DNA of 64,000 bases from JBBRVP01 sp038246785 (GCA_038246785.1 JBBRVP010000014.1:11102-75101), one strand, 5' to 3'. Positions 41,469 through 49,993 are shown, counted from the first letter of the stretch. Made by a program: numbers and translations. Notes: generated by a model not told the origin, from the letters alone.

Positions 41469-42599
41469 ATGAGCCAGGCAACCTACGGCGAACGGCCACG
41501 CGCGGTCGCCCAGCGGCTGCGGTCCGGGCTGCGCGCAGTCGGCCAGGCGCTACCGCCACCGCGCGACGACGGCTTCCGCCAGGTCGTCGGCGGCACCCGG
41601 CTGCTGCTGACCGGCCGCCGGCGCTCCGCGGCTCTCGCCGCCGGGACCGCGCCTGGGTCGCCCCCGGAACACCAGCCGCCGGCCGGTTTCGAGCTGCCCA
41701 AGCCGCCGCGGGTCGACGTGACCAGCTGGTCGGTGCCGCCCACCACCGGGTTGTCCGGCCGCAGCAGCACCTACGACACCGGCGCTCGGCCACCGCGTTT
41801 CGACGTCGAGCTGCTCGAACAGCTCAATGCGGAGTACGCGAGCAAGCCGCTGGTCACCCGGGCTCCGAGCTACAAGGCGGAGACGCTGGCCGAGTCCGCG
41901 CGCGGGCGCGTGCTGTGGGTGCATCGCACCGTGGACCTCCGCGGCATGCGGGTGCTGGAGGTCGGTTGCGGCAGCGGCTACGAGACGTGGTACGCCGCAC
42001 ACGGGCTCGGCGCCGATGCACACGGCGTGGACGTCGTCGAGTGGGACAGCTGGAAGGACCTGCGCGGGGAGCGGACGACGTTCCACGCAACCGACCTCGC
42101 CCTGGACAACCCGTTCCTCGCGGAATCGTTCGACCGCCTGATGTCCTTCACGGTCTGGGAGCACGTGCGTCACCCGTACGAGCTGCTCGAGCAGGCCTAT
42201 CGCCTGCTCGCACCCGGCGGTCTGGCGTGGATCCGCGCGAACCTCCATGCCGGCCCCAAGGCCTCCCATCGCTACCGCCAGATCCACTTCCCGTGGCCGC
42301 ACCTGCTGTTCTCCGACGACGTGATCGCCGACTGGGACCGGTTGCACGGCCGGGAGACCACCGGCGCGGCCTGGGTCAACCGGCTCAGCTGGGCGCACTA
42401 CGAGCAGTATTTCGACCAAATCGGCTTCGACGTGGTCCGCCGCGTCTTCACCCGGACACCGCTGGACGAGGAGTTCTTCGCCCGCTTCGAGGACGTGCTC
42501 GGTCGCTACCCACGATGGGACCTCGAGACCGACTACTTCCTCGTCGTGCTCCGCAAGCCGCTCCCCGGTGAGGGCCGAGCCCATACGGCACGCAAGTGA
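41469..42599 (+). CDS. SAM-dependent methyltransferase (class I)
   Basis: This 376-aa protein has an unassigned ~140-residue N-terminus and a methyltransferase core: 'MRVLEVGCGSGYETWYAAHGLGA' (motif I), 'DAHGVDVVEWDSW' (acidic loop), 'FDRLMSFTVWEHVRHPYELLEQAYRLLAPGGLAWIRANL' (motifs III-V). The 'W-E-H-V-x-x-P' after the motif resembles small-molecule or glycan-associated methyltransferases (Methyltransf_11/25). The ATG at 41469 has no strong ribosome-binding site. Its stop overlaps the next gene by 4 bases (GTGA). It is divergent from the ABC exporter pair. Substrate unknown. Confidence 0.82.
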   Translation: MSQATYGERPRAVAQRLRSGLRAVGQALPPPRDDGFRQVVGGTRLLLTGRRRSAALAAGTAPGSPPEHQPPAGFELPKPPRVDVTSWSVPPTTGLSGRSSTYDTGARPPRFDVELLEQLNAEYASKPLVTRAPSYKAETLAESARGRVLWVHRTVDLRGMRVLEVGCGSGYETWYAAHGLGADAHGVDVVEWDSWKDLRGERTTFHATDLALDNPFLAESFDRLMSFTVWEHVRHPYELLEQAYRLLAPGGLAWIRANLHAGPKASHRYRQIHFPWPHLLFSDDVIADWDRLHGRETTGAAWVNRLSWAHYEQYFDQIGFDVVRRVFTRTPLDEEFFARFEDVLGRYPRWDLETDYFLVVLRKPLPGEGRAHTARK

Positions 42600-43225
42600 G
42601 CGGCTACGGCCTCGCCGAGCGCGACGCGCTGGCCGATCTGCTGCTCGAGGTGGGTCCGGACGCCCCGACCCTGTGCGAGGGCTGGGCGGCCCGTGACCTG
42701 GCCGCCCACGTCGCGATCCGGGAGCGCCGCCCGGACGCCGCGCTCGGGATCGTCGTGGGCCCGCTGGCCGCGTGGACGCAGCGTGTGCAGGCCTCGACGG
42801 CCGAGACCGCTTGGCCGCAGCTCGTCGAGCAGGTGCGTCGGCCGCCGGGCTGGTCGCCGATGCGGGTGGAGGCGCTGCACGAGCCGCTCAACCTCGCCGA
42901 GATGGCCGTGCATCACGAGGACGTGCGCCGTGCCCAGTCGGGTTGGGAGCCGCGCCGGCTCGACCCGGCCGAGCAGCAGGCGCTCTGGGCCCGGCTGCGC
43001 CGGGTGGCGCGGATCTGCTACCGCCGATCGCCGGTGGGTGTGACGATCCAGCGGCCCGGCGGCCGCCCGCTCGCTGTCAACGACGCCGAGCCGCGGGTGG
43101 CGGTGACCGGGGAGCCGCTCGAGCTGCTGTTGCACGCGTACGGCCGCGGGGCGCACGCCCGCGTCGAGCTGACCGGTCCGCCGGACGCGGTGGAGGCGCT
43201 GCAGTCGGCACGCCTGGGGTTGTGA
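42596..43225 (+). CDS. TIGR03085-family metal-binding protein (DinB/mycothiol-dependent maleylpyruvate isomerase fold)
   Basis: This 209-aa helical protein has the family opening 'ERDALADLLLEVGPDAPTLCEGWAARDLAAHVAIRERRPDAALG', whose W-x-x-x-D-L-x-x-H-V motif supplies the first metal-ligand His. 'PLNLAEMAVHHEDVRRAQ' supplies the further His ligands (H-H-x-D-V-R-R), followed by a C-terminal beta region 'VGVTIQRPGG'. Proteins of this group are actinobacterial and some depend on mycothiol. The reaction here is unknown. It is coupled to the preceding methyltransferase by a 4-base overlap. Confidence 0.85.
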   Translation: MSGYGLAERDALADLLLEVGPDAPTLCEGWAARDLAAHVAIRERRPDAALGIVVGPLAAWTQRVQASTAETAWPQLVEQVRRPPGWSPMRVEALHEPLNLAEMAVHHEDVRRAQSGWEPRRLDPAEQQALWARLRRVARICYRRSPVGVTIQRPGGRPLAVNDAEPRVAVTGEPLELLLHAYGRGAHARVELTGPPDAVEALQSARLGL

Positions 43226-43272
43226 CGTCGGCGCGGCGTCGGCGTACTCGACGGCCCACCCGTGCTTGCGGA

Positions 43273-43404
43273 TCATCGTGGCGACACGGGGGCGTCCTGG
43301 TCGAGCCAGGCTTGTGCGGCCAGGTCGCACACGAGGTCGGGCACGAGGTCGGGCACGGGGTCGGGCACGAGGTCGGGCACGAGGTCGGGCACGGGGTCGG
43401 GCAC
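43273..43404 (-). CDS. Possible small protein of VPDL/VPDP tetrapeptide repeats
   Basis: A 43-aa frame from GTG 43404: six V-P-D-L/P units, one V-C-D-L, then 'AAQAWLDQDAPVSPR'. A good Shine-Dalgarno (GGAGG, 5-base spacing) precedes the GTG. Its stop overlaps an ATG (ATGA) opening 'MIRKHGWAVEYAD', which faintly resembles a DUF4262 start but soon runs antisense into the TIGR03085 gene. It follows the helicase gene by 64 bases. I do not recognise a family. It could instead be an untranslated minisatellite; confidence is low. Confidence 0.3.
   Translation of the reverse strand: MPDPVPDLVPDLVPDPVPDLVPDLVCDLAAQAWLDQDAPVSPR
43321..43404. repeat. 12-bp tandem array, seven units
   Basis: Unit GAGGTCGGGCAC/GGGGTCGGGCAC (plus strand), seven copies with the first diverged, in the 243-base gap between the TIGR03085 and helicase genes. 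Confidence 0.95.
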
Positions 43405-43468
43405 GGCGACCTCCGTGTCGACGGCCCTGGGCGCCGGCTGGCGAGGCCGGTTGCGGCGGGCCGCCGGG

Positions 43469-45181
43469 CTACCGCTCGTACCCCCGATCCCTACGCACGA
43501 TCGGCTTTCGTCCCTTGATCGTCGTGCGACGCAGAGCCTCGATGACCTCGTCGACCGCGCCATCCGGCACCTCGACGAGGGAGAACCGGTCGGCGATCTC
43601 GATGCCACCGACGTCGCGGCCGCGCAGGCTCGACTCCCCCGTGATCGCGCCGACCAGGTCCTGCGGTCTGATGCCCGCGGCCCGCCCGGCGCCGACGAAC
43701 AGCCGAGTGCTGCCGCCCGCGGCGGCGCCACGTCCCCAACCTGAGCCGCCACGACCGCCATCGCGGCGCCCCTTCCGCTCGGCCGACGGCCCACGCCCGA
43801 CCAGTGGTGCGACGTCCGGGATCTCCGCATCGTCGTCGGTGCTCCCACCCAGCGCCTCGTGGGCGAGCGCCACTGCGGCCAGGGCGACCTCCATGACGTC
43901 GGAGTCGTCTCCGAGCGACTCGACGACGACGCGATAGTGATCGAGCTCTGAGGCATCCTCCTGCAGTCGCTGCTGCAGGGCTTCCCGGGTCAGGTCGAGC
44001 CGCCGAGCCCGCAGATCGGCGACGGTCGGGAGCTTGGCGACCGGGATCCGCTGCTTGGTCACGCGCTCGATCGTCTGGAGCATGCGGTGCTCGCGCGGCT
44101 CGGCCAGCGTGATCGCGACACCTTCTCGGCCGGCCCGGCCGACGCGACCGACCCGGTGGATGTAGGAGTCCGGGGCGGACGGCACGTCGTAGTTGATGAC
44201 ATGCGTGAGCTGATCGATGTCGAGCCCGCGGGCCGCGACGTCGGTGGCGACCAGCAGGTCGGCAGTGCCGGCCCGCAGCCGGCCCATGACGCGGTCACGC
44301 TGCTCCTGGTCCATGCCGCCGTGCAGCGCCTCGGCCCGATAGCCGCGCCCGTTGAGCGTCTCGGTGAGCGCGTCGACCTCGTCGCGGGTCCGGCAGAAGA
44401 CGAGAGCGGCGGCCGGGGACTCGACGTCGAGGACGCGGCCGAGGGCGGCGGCCTTCGCCGAGCGCGGGACGAGGTACGCCGACTGCCGCACGCGAGGTTG
44501 CTCCCCTGGCGCGGTGCCCTCCCGCCCGATCCGGATGCGGACCGGGTCGTCGAGGTGCCGGCGGGCCAGCCGGTCGATGCGCGAAGGCATCGTGGCGGAG
44601 AACAGCACTGTCTGTCGCTGCGCCGGCGTCTCCGCGAGGATCGCCTCGATGTCCTCGGCGAAGCCCATGTCGAGCATCTCGTCGGCCTCGTCGAGGACGA
44701 CGACGCGCAGGTCCTGCAGCCGCAACGTGCCCCGGCCGAGGTGGTCCAAAGCCCGGCCGGGGGTCGCCACGACGACGTCGACCCCCCGTGCCAGCGCCTG
44801 GATCTGGCGTCCCAACGGCTGCCCGCCGTAGACCGGCAGGACGCGCGCACCGAGCTGCCTGCCGTACCGGTGCACCGCCTCGCTCACCTGCATGGCCAGT
44901 TCCCGGGTCGGCACGAGCACCAGCGCCGCCGGGCCACGCCGGTCACGATCGCCGTCAAGGTGCTGCAGCAGCGGCAGCGCGAACGCCGCAGTCTTGCCGG
45001 TGCCCGTGGCGGCCTGCCCGAGCAGATCGCGTCCGGCGACGAGCGGCGGCACCGCCTCACGTTGGATCGGGGTGGGTTCCTCGTAGCCGAGCGCGCTGAG
45101 CGCGGCCAGCAGCTCGGGGCGCAGGCCAAGCCCGTCGAACCCGGCGGGGCCCGCGCTCTCGTGTGGCACGCGCGCCATCAT
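43469..45181 (-). CDS. DEAD-box ATP-dependent RNA helicase
   Basis: Unwinds RNA duplexes, probably in ribosome assembly, mRNA decay or cold adaptation. The 570-aa protein has all helicase motifs: Q motif 'GYEEPTPIQREAVP', I 'AATGTGKT', Ia 'VPTRELAMQV', II 'VLDEADEML' (DEAD), III 'FSATMP', IV 'ALVFCRTRDEVD', V 'ATDVAARGLDI' and VI 'YIHRVGRVGRAG'. The C-terminus has a Gly/Arg-rich linker and a DbpA-type RNA-binding domain ('TRLFVGAGRAAGIRPQDLVGAI' to 'TIKGRKPIVRRDRG'), placing it with DeaD/CsdA. Two adjacent ATGs (45181 and 45178) are possible starts. Confidence 0.94.
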   Translation of the reverse strand: MMARVPHESAGPAGFDGLGLRPELLAALSALGYEEPTPIQREAVPPLVAGRDLLGQAATGTGKTAAFALPLLQHLDGDRDRRGPAALVLVPTRELAMQVSEAVHRYGRQLGARVLPVYGGQPLGRQIQALARGVDVVVATPGRALDHLGRGTLRLQDLRVVVLDEADEMLDMGFAEDIEAILAETPAQRQTVLFSATMPSRIDRLARRHLDDPVRIRIGREGTAPGEQPRVRQSAYLVPRSAKAAALGRVLDVESPAAALVFCRTRDEVDALTETLNGRGYRAEALHGGMDQEQRDRVMGRLRAGTADLLVATDVAARGLDIDQLTHVINYDVPSAPDSYIHRVGRVGRAGREGVAITLAEPREHRMLQTIERVTKQRIPVAKLPTVADLRARRLDLTREALQQRLQEDASELDHYRVVVESLGDDSDVMEVALAAVALAHEALGGSTDDDAEIPDVAPLVGRGPSAERKGRRDGGRGGSGWGRGAAAGGSTRLFVGAGRAAGIRPQDLVGAITGESSLRGRDVGGIEIADRFSLVEVPDGAVDEVIEALRRTTIKGRKPIVRRDRGYER

Positions 45182-45223
45182 CCCCGACCGGCCCACGGTT
45201 GGCTGCCGTGCCACGATGCCCCC

Positions 45224-45442
45224 ATGGGTTTGCCCGCCGAGCAGCTCGGCCCCGACGAGGGCGTCGTCCTGGAGATGCACGAGCACTGGAAGAGCCTCGT
45301 GGGCGCCGCTCTCAGCTGCCTGGCCGCGGTGGTGGGGCTCGTGGTGATCCTTTGGATCGGACCCGAGAGTGGGTTCTTCGCCTGGGTCGACGGGCTTGGT
45401 TGGGTCGCGTTCGTCGTCGTCATCATGGTCTTCGGCGTGTGA
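45224..45442 (+). pseudogene. Truncated PH-domain membrane protein remnant
   Basis: The frame encodes 72 aa: 'MGLPAEQLGPDEGVVLEMHEHWKSLV' followed by two membrane helices, the standard opening of actinobacterial PH (YdbS-like) membrane proteins of ~150-200 aa. A TGA ends it where the second helix should lead into the 'P-x-x-x-W-R-x-x-T-x-H-x' connector. The frame after the TGA still reads 'PAIAWRMRTSHDE', matching that connector, and then loses resemblance. So the PH domain is gone. It may be a fossil or a short two-helix protein. Nothing else is seen up to 45688. Confidence 0.6.
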
Positions 45443-45688
45443 CCGGCGATCGCCTGGCGCATGCGCACGTCGCACGATGAACGAGCTCGTCCGCGACGAA
45501 CGGCGCCGCGGCCGCCTGCCCGACGGCACTTGACGCCGCCCGGCCCGGTCTGTCAGGCCGAGGCGGGGCCCCAGGCCCGTAGCAGCCTGACAATTCGGCG
45601 GGACCTGCGACAGTCATGAAGCAGGACCGGCGAGGGTCATGGCCGATTCCCGCCAGAACCTGTCGACGGAATGGGCGAGGATGGGCAT

Positions 45689-47176
45689 GTGATCGAGGAC
45701 GTCGAGCGCTGCTTCCGCGCCGTGCAGGGCAAGGACCGCCGCTTCGACGGCGTGTTCTGGACCGGTGTGACCTCGACCGGCATCTACTGCCGTCCCAGCT
45801 GCCCCGCCGTCACCCCGCGCCGCCGCAACGTCCGTTTCTTCGCCTCGGCCGCGGCCGCGCAGGCCGCCGGGCTGCGCGCATGCAAGCGCTGCCGCCCGGA
45901 CGCCTCCCCGGGATCCCCCGACTGGGACGCCCGGGCCGATGTGGCTGGCCGCGCCATGCGACTGGTCAATGACGGCGTCATCGATCGCGACGGCGTACCC
46001 GGACTCGCCCGCCGGCTCGGCTACAGCGAACGTCACCTGTCCCGTCAGCTCGCCGACTCGCTCGGTGCCGGTCCGCTCGCGCTCGCCCGGGCCCGCCGCG
46101 CGCACACAGCGCGCACGCTCGTCGAGTCCACGCCGCTGCCGATGGCCGACATCGCCTTCGCGGCCGGGTTCGCAAGCGTCCGGCAGTTCAACGACACGGT
46201 ACGGGAGGTGTACGCCAGCACGCCCACCGACCTGCGCCGGAGGGCCGCAGCCCGCGACCGCTCGCACCGCATCCGCGCAGCGGCGCCTGCTCTCGGCGAG
46301 GGCCGCGTCGAGCTGCGGCTCGCGGTGCGCCGGCCGTTCGACGGCGGTGCCCTGCTGCGCTTCCTCGCCCGGCGGGCGGTGCCAGGCGTCGAGGACGTCG
46401 CCGACGGCGCCTATCGCCGCACCCTCCGGCTGCCGCACGGTCCCGGCACCGTCGCGCTGACCCCCGAGTGCGACGCCGTCCGCTGCGTGCTGCGCCTGCA
46501 CGACCTCGCCGACCTGCCGCCCGCCGTGGAGCGCTGCCGCCGGCTGCTCGACCTCGACGCCGACCCCGTGTCGATCGCGGACGGCCTGTCCGCCGACCCA
46601 TGGCTCACCCCCCTGCTGCGCCGCCGGCCCGGGCTGCGCGTGCCCGGCCATGTCGACGGCGCCGAGCTCGCCGTCCGCGCCGTCGTCGGCCAGCAGGTAT
46701 CCGTCGCCGGGGCCCGCACCGTGGCCGGACGGCTCGTGGGAACGTACGGCGACCTGCTGCCGCATGCTGACGGTGCTCTGACCCACCTCTTCCCGACGGC
46801 TGAGCGGCTGGCCGAAGCCGACCCGGCCGAGCTGCCGATGCCGAGATCCCGTGCACGAGCCGTCGTCGGGTTGTCGGCAGCCGTCGCCGGGGGGCACGTC
46901 GACCTCGACCGCGGCGGCGAGCGTGAGCGGGTCCGCAGCGCGCTGCTCGCCCTGCCGGGCGTCGGCCACTGGACCGCGTCGTACGTCGCCCTGCGCGCAC
47001 TGGGCGACCCCGACGCCTTCTTACCCACCGACCTCGGAGTGCGCCACGCCCTCGCCCGGCTCGGCGCACCCTCCGACGCGCGCGCCGCCGAGCGGCTCGC
47101 CGAGGCTTGGCGCCCCTGGCGCTCCTACGCCCTGCTCCATCTGTGGACCCAGCTGTCCGAAGGAGACGCCGCATGA
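45689..47176 (+). CDS. Ada-like regulator/3-methyladenine DNA glycosylase II fusion (AdaA-AlkA)
   Basis: This 495-aa multidomain alkylation-response protein has an N-terminal Ada zinc domain with Cys34, Cys38, Cys65 and Cys68 ('GIYCRPSCPA', 'RACKRCRP'); Cys34 matches the methyl-phosphotriester acceptor of Ada. An AraC-type DNA-binding domain follows at ~85-185 ('FASVRQFNDTVREVYASTP'), then an AlkA domain (~205-495) with helix-hairpin-helix 'LPGVGHWTASYVALRALGD' and the catalytic Asp448 in 'PTDLGVRHA'. So it could sense, regulate and repair. I chose GTG at 45689 (GAGG 9 bases upstream); ATG 45671 lacks a ribosome site. Coupled to ogt by ATGA. Confidence 0.92.
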   Translation: MIEDVERCFRAVQGKDRRFDGVFWTGVTSTGIYCRPSCPAVTPRRRNVRFFASAAAAQAAGLRACKRCRPDASPGSPDWDARADVAGRAMRLVNDGVIDRDGVPGLARRLGYSERHLSRQLADSLGAGPLALARARRAHTARTLVESTPLPMADIAFAAGFASVRQFNDTVREVYASTPTDLRRRAAARDRSHRIRAAAPALGEGRVELRLAVRRPFDGGALLRFLARRAVPGVEDVADGAYRRTLRLPHGPGTVALTPECDAVRCVLRLHDLADLPPAVERCRRLLDLDADPVSIADGLSADPWLTPLLRRRPGLRVPGHVDGAELAVRAVVGQQVSVAGARTVAGRLVGTYGDLLPHADGALTHLFPTAERLAEADPAELPMPRSRARAVVGLSAAVAGGHVDLDRGGERERVRSALLALPGVGHWTASYVALRALGDPDAFLPTDLGVRHALARLGAPSDARAAERLAEAWRPWRSYALLHLWTQLSEGDAA

Positions 47177-47652
47177 GCACCGTCTGGACCCTCATCGACC
47201 CCACCCCGGTCGGTCCGTTGACGCTGACCGCCGACGACGGCGCCCTCACCGGGCTGGCGTTCGGCAGCCCGCTGCCCGACGTCGACGGCGAGCGGAACGA
47301 CGCCGAGCCGGTCCTCGCGACGGCGCGCCGGGAGCTGGCGGAGTACTTTGCCGGCGAGCGGCAGGATTTCTCCGTGCCGCTCGCGCCGCAGGGCACCGCG
47401 TTCCAGTTGCGCGTCTGGGAGGCGCTCCGCGCGATCCCGTACGGCAGCACGATCTCCTACGGCGAGCTCGCGCGCCGCATCGGCGACCCGCGGGCGAGCC
47501 GCGCGGTCGGCCTGGCCAACGGCCGCAATCCGATCGTCGTGGTCGTGCCGTGCCACCGCGTCGTCGGCGCCGACGGATCGCTGACCGGGTTCGGTGGCGG
47601 GCTCGCCGCGAAGCGGGCGCTGCTCGACCTGGAGGCCGGCTCGCTGTTCTAG
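47173..47652 (+). CDS. ogt: Methylated-DNA-[protein]-cysteine S-methyltransferase
   Basis: Suicide repair protein that moves the methyl group from O6-methylguanine to its own cysteine. The 159-aa protein has 'FQLRVWEALRAIPYGSTISYGELARRIGDPRASRAVGLANGRNP' (helix-turn-helix DNA-binding with the Arg finger) and the active site 'VVVVPCHRVVGADGSLTGFGGGL' with Cys127. ATG at 47173 overlaps the Ada-AlkA stop, so direct reversal and base excision are co-expressed. Its last 4 bases overlap the stop of the convergent PPOX-family gene. Confidence 0.95.
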   Translation: MSTVWTLIDPTPVGPLTLTADDGALTGLAFGSPLPDVDGERNDAEPVLATARRELAEYFAGERQDFSVPLAPQGTAFQLRVWEALRAIPYGSTISYGELARRIGDPRASRAVGLANGRNPIVVVVPCHRVVGADGSLTGFGGGLAAKRALLDLEAGSLF

Positions 47653-48071
47653 CGCCCGTCCGGCTGCTCGCGCAGAGCCCCCCACCCGTGCCAGCGCTGC
47701 ACCTGCACGCGGGCGCTGACCCGGCCGCGCTCGTGGTCGGGGTACGGGTGTCCGGTGTAGTGGCTGCTCAGCCGGTCGATGTCGGTGTGCCCGGGATCGG
47801 GCGTCAGCTCGACGACCTGCCCCTGGAGGCTGACATGGGTGTACCAGCTGTCGGAGCTCAGCACGGTCAGGCTCACCCGAGGGTCGGCCCGGATGTGGTC
47901 GAGGCGCTTGCGGCCCTCGTCCATGTTGACCAGGATCCGGCCGTCGTCCTCGAGCAGGTACCAGGTCGCGACGGTCACCGGCTGTCCGTCACGGCGCAGC
48001 GTCGCCATGACGGCCGGATTGGGTGTGGCGAGCAGCCGTCGTACGGCGTCGGGAAACGGCGGAGCGGGCAC
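47649..48071 (-). CDS. PPOX-class FMN/F420-dependent oxidoreductase (TIGR03618-like)
   Basis: This 140-aa split-barrel protein has 'LLATPNPAVMATLRRDGQPVTVATWYLLEDDGRILVNMDEGRKRLDHIRADPRVSLTVL', which matches the F420-dependent TIGR03618 group (A-T-L-x-x-D-G-x-P-x-x-x-x-x-W; R-K-x-x-x-I-x-x-x-P-R-V-S-L). Such enzymes bind F420 or flavin and reduce diverse small molecules; the substrate is unknown. GTG at 48071 follows AGGAGG by 6-7 bases. A four-copy 16-bp array separates it from the sulP stop upstream on the same strand. Confidence 0.82.
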   Translation of the reverse strand: MPAPPFPDAVRRLLATPNPAVMATLRRDGQPVTVATWYLLEDDGRILVNMDEGRKRLDHIRADPRVSLTVLSSDSWYTHVSLQGQVVELTPDPGHTDIDRLSSHYTGHPYPDHERGRVSARVQVQRWHGWGALREQPDGR

Positions 48072-48089
48072 GGTCGACCTCCTGGGTGT

Positions 48090-48152
48090 TATCGATGCCA
48101 CTGCCTATCGATGCCACTGCCTATCGATGCCACTGCCTATCGATGCCACTGT
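48090..48152. repeat. 16-bp tandem array over the sulP stop codon
   Basis: TATCGATGCCACTGCC occurs at 48090-48105, 48106-48121 and 48122-48137, with a near-complete fourth at 48138-48152. The last copy includes the final codons and TAG stop of sulP (minus strand). The array ends 18 bases before the start codon of the downstream PPOX gene. Confidence 0.97.
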
Positions 48153-49957
48153 GCAGGGTCGCGCGCGGCGATGTGCTCCTCACCGAGGGCCGAGTCTGCC
48201 GCCGCGTCCTCGGCCTCCGGCGCGACTCCCTCCGCCGCGAGGTGTTTGAGACCGTGCGCCCGGCGCGCCTCGCGGACCCCCTGCGAGATGCTGTGCCACT
48301 GGTGGCCCTCGCCGAGCTCGGCCATGAGCCCTGACCGGCGCAGGGTCTTGCGCACCTCCCACATCAGCCGCACGAGGTACAGGTCGATCTCCCGCCTGCG
48401 CAGGACGCGCAGCAGGTCCGCGAGGGCGTCGGCGCTCGTGGTGTCCATCTGGTTGGTGGCCTCCATGTCGAGCACCACCACGCGCGTGCCGGGCGCCGCG
48501 TCGACCATGCCGAGGACCGCGTCGTGGATCGGTGCCGCAGTGACCCAGAAGAACGGGGCGTCGACGCGCAGGACGAGGACCCCCGGGAACGTGGGCCGCT
48601 CGTCGTGGTTGCGCACGCTGCCCCAGGCCGCCTTCTCGCCCGGCACCTTGCCCATGACCTCGATGTCGACCCGGCTCGAGCGGTAGACGAGGCCGAGCAC
48701 CGAGGCAGCAACCGCGAGCAGCAGGCCGTAGAGCGGGCCGAACGCGAGGACGCCGACGGCCGCGACCAGCGCGGCGACCACATCGTTGCGGCGGACCTTC
48801 GCGTAGCGCCGCAGGGCCGTGAAGTCCATGAGCTTCCACACCGCGTTGACGACGATCGCGCTGAGTACTGCTCGCGGGAGGCCGGACAGCACCGGCGCCA
48901 GCGCGACGATCACACCGATGGCGAGCACGGCCGCTGCGAGCCCGGCCACCTGCGTGCGACCGCGCGCGTCGGCCACCGCGGCCGTCTTCGACAGGCTGCC
49001 AGCGACCCCGAGTCCGCCGAACAGGCCGGAAGCCAGGTTGGCCGCACCGCTCGCGAGCAGCTCCTGGTCGGCCTCGACGCGGTAGCCACCGCGGGCGGCG
49101 AACAGCCGGGCGGCGCTGAGCCCCTCTGCCAGGCCGACGAGGGCCAGTGCCGCACCCGCGCCGAGCAGAGCGGCCAGCTCACCAGGAGCCACCGCCGGAA
49201 GCCCCGGTGTCGGCAAACCTCGGGGCACCGCCCCGACGACCAGCACCCCGCGCCCCTGCAGGTCCAGCCCGGCGGACGCGACGAGGCCGCCGACGAGCAC
49301 GAGCAGACCCCACGGCAACCGTGCGGCGAAGCGCTGGCCACCGAAGAGCAGCCCGAGCGCGAGCACCGAGACCACCATCGTGGCCGGATCGGCCTCGCCC
49401 TGCCGCAGGGTGCCGGCCAGCGCGCCGACCCGCTCGACGACCTGACCCTGGGGAACCGGGACGCCAAGCAGGTAGGGCACCTCGCCGAGCACGACGAGGA
49501 TGGTGAGCCCGAGCACGAAGCCCGTGACGATCGGCTTGGACAGGAACTCCGCCGCCCACCCGATGCGCAGGAAACCGGCGAGGACAAGCACGATGCCGGC
49601 CGCGATGGCCAAGGCCGCCGTGTAGGCCGCCGCCCGGTCGGTGCCGGCCACGCCGAAGCTCGCCAGGAACGAGCCGGAGAGCACCGACACGGTCGACACC
49701 GGCCCGACGACGAGCTGCCGCGAGGAGCCGAGGAGGGCGTACGCGAGCATGGCCAACGGCACCGCGTACAGGCCCATCTGCACCGGGGCACCCGCCAACG
49801 AGGCGTAGCCGAGCGCCTGCGGTGCCGCGAGCGCCGCCACGACCGCTCCGGCTACGAGGTCGCCGCGCAGCCACGAGCGGTCGTAGCGCGGCATCCAGTC
49901 CAGTGCCGGCACCCGCCGCCAGCGCACGGCAGACGCCGGAGCCACGCGCTCACTCAT
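48137..49957 (-). CDS. SulP-family anion transporter with STAS domain
   Basis: This 606-aa membrane protein has about 10-12 hydrophobic segments and the SulP signature at the first helices ('LRGDLVAGAVVAALAAPQALGYASLAG', 'MGLYAVPLAMLAYALLGSSRQLVVGPVSTVSV'). A C-terminal STAS domain at ~455-560 follows ('PGVLVLRVDAPFFWV', 'VVLDMEATNQMDTTSADALADLLRVL'). Family members carry sulfate, bicarbonate or other anions; which one cannot be told. No carbonic anhydrase domain or neighbour is present. The last codons (Q-W-H-R-stop) are made from the 16-bp repeat unit, so the extreme C-terminus looks recently changed. Confidence 0.9.
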   Translation of the reverse strand: MSERVAPASAVRWRRVPALDWMPRYDRSWLRGDLVAGAVVAALAAPQALGYASLAGAPVQMGLYAVPLAMLAYALLGSSRQLVVGPVSTVSVLSGSFLASFGVAGTDRAAAYTAALAIAAGIVLVLAGFLRIGWAAEFLSKPIVTGFVLGLTILVVLGEVPYLLGVPVPQGQVVERVGALAGTLRQGEADPATMVVSVLALGLLFGGQRFAARLPWGLLVLVGGLVASAGLDLQGRGVLVVGAVPRGLPTPGLPAVAPGELAALLGAGAALALVGLAEGLSAARLFAARGGYRVEADQELLASGAANLASGLFGGLGVAGSLSKTAAVADARGRTQVAGLAAAVLAIGVIVALAPVLSGLPRAVLSAIVVNAVWKLMDFTALRRYAKVRRNDVVAALVAAVGVLAFGPLYGLLLAVAASVLGLVYRSSRVDIEVMGKVPGEKAAWGSVRNHDERPTFPGVLVLRVDAPFFWVTAAPIHDAVLGMVDAAPGTRVVVLDMEATNQMDTTSADALADLLRVLRRREIDLYLVRLMWEVRKTLRRSGLMAELGEGHQWHSISQGVREARRAHGLKHLAAEGVAPEAEDAAADSALGEEHIAARDPAQWHR

Positions 49958-49993
49958 CCGACGTCACCCCCGTCCACCGCCGGTGCTCCACCA

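Noticed and set aside
42533..43276. DUF4262-like gene starting 'MIRKHGWAVEYAD' on the minus strand
   Set aside because: Only about 13 residues resemble the family; the rest is antisense to the TIGR03085 gene, so at most a tiny remnant.
43321..43404. CRISPR-like array
   Set aside because: Units are contiguous 12-mers without spacers; no cas genes nearby. Same reasoning for 48090-48152 and the trpE arrays.
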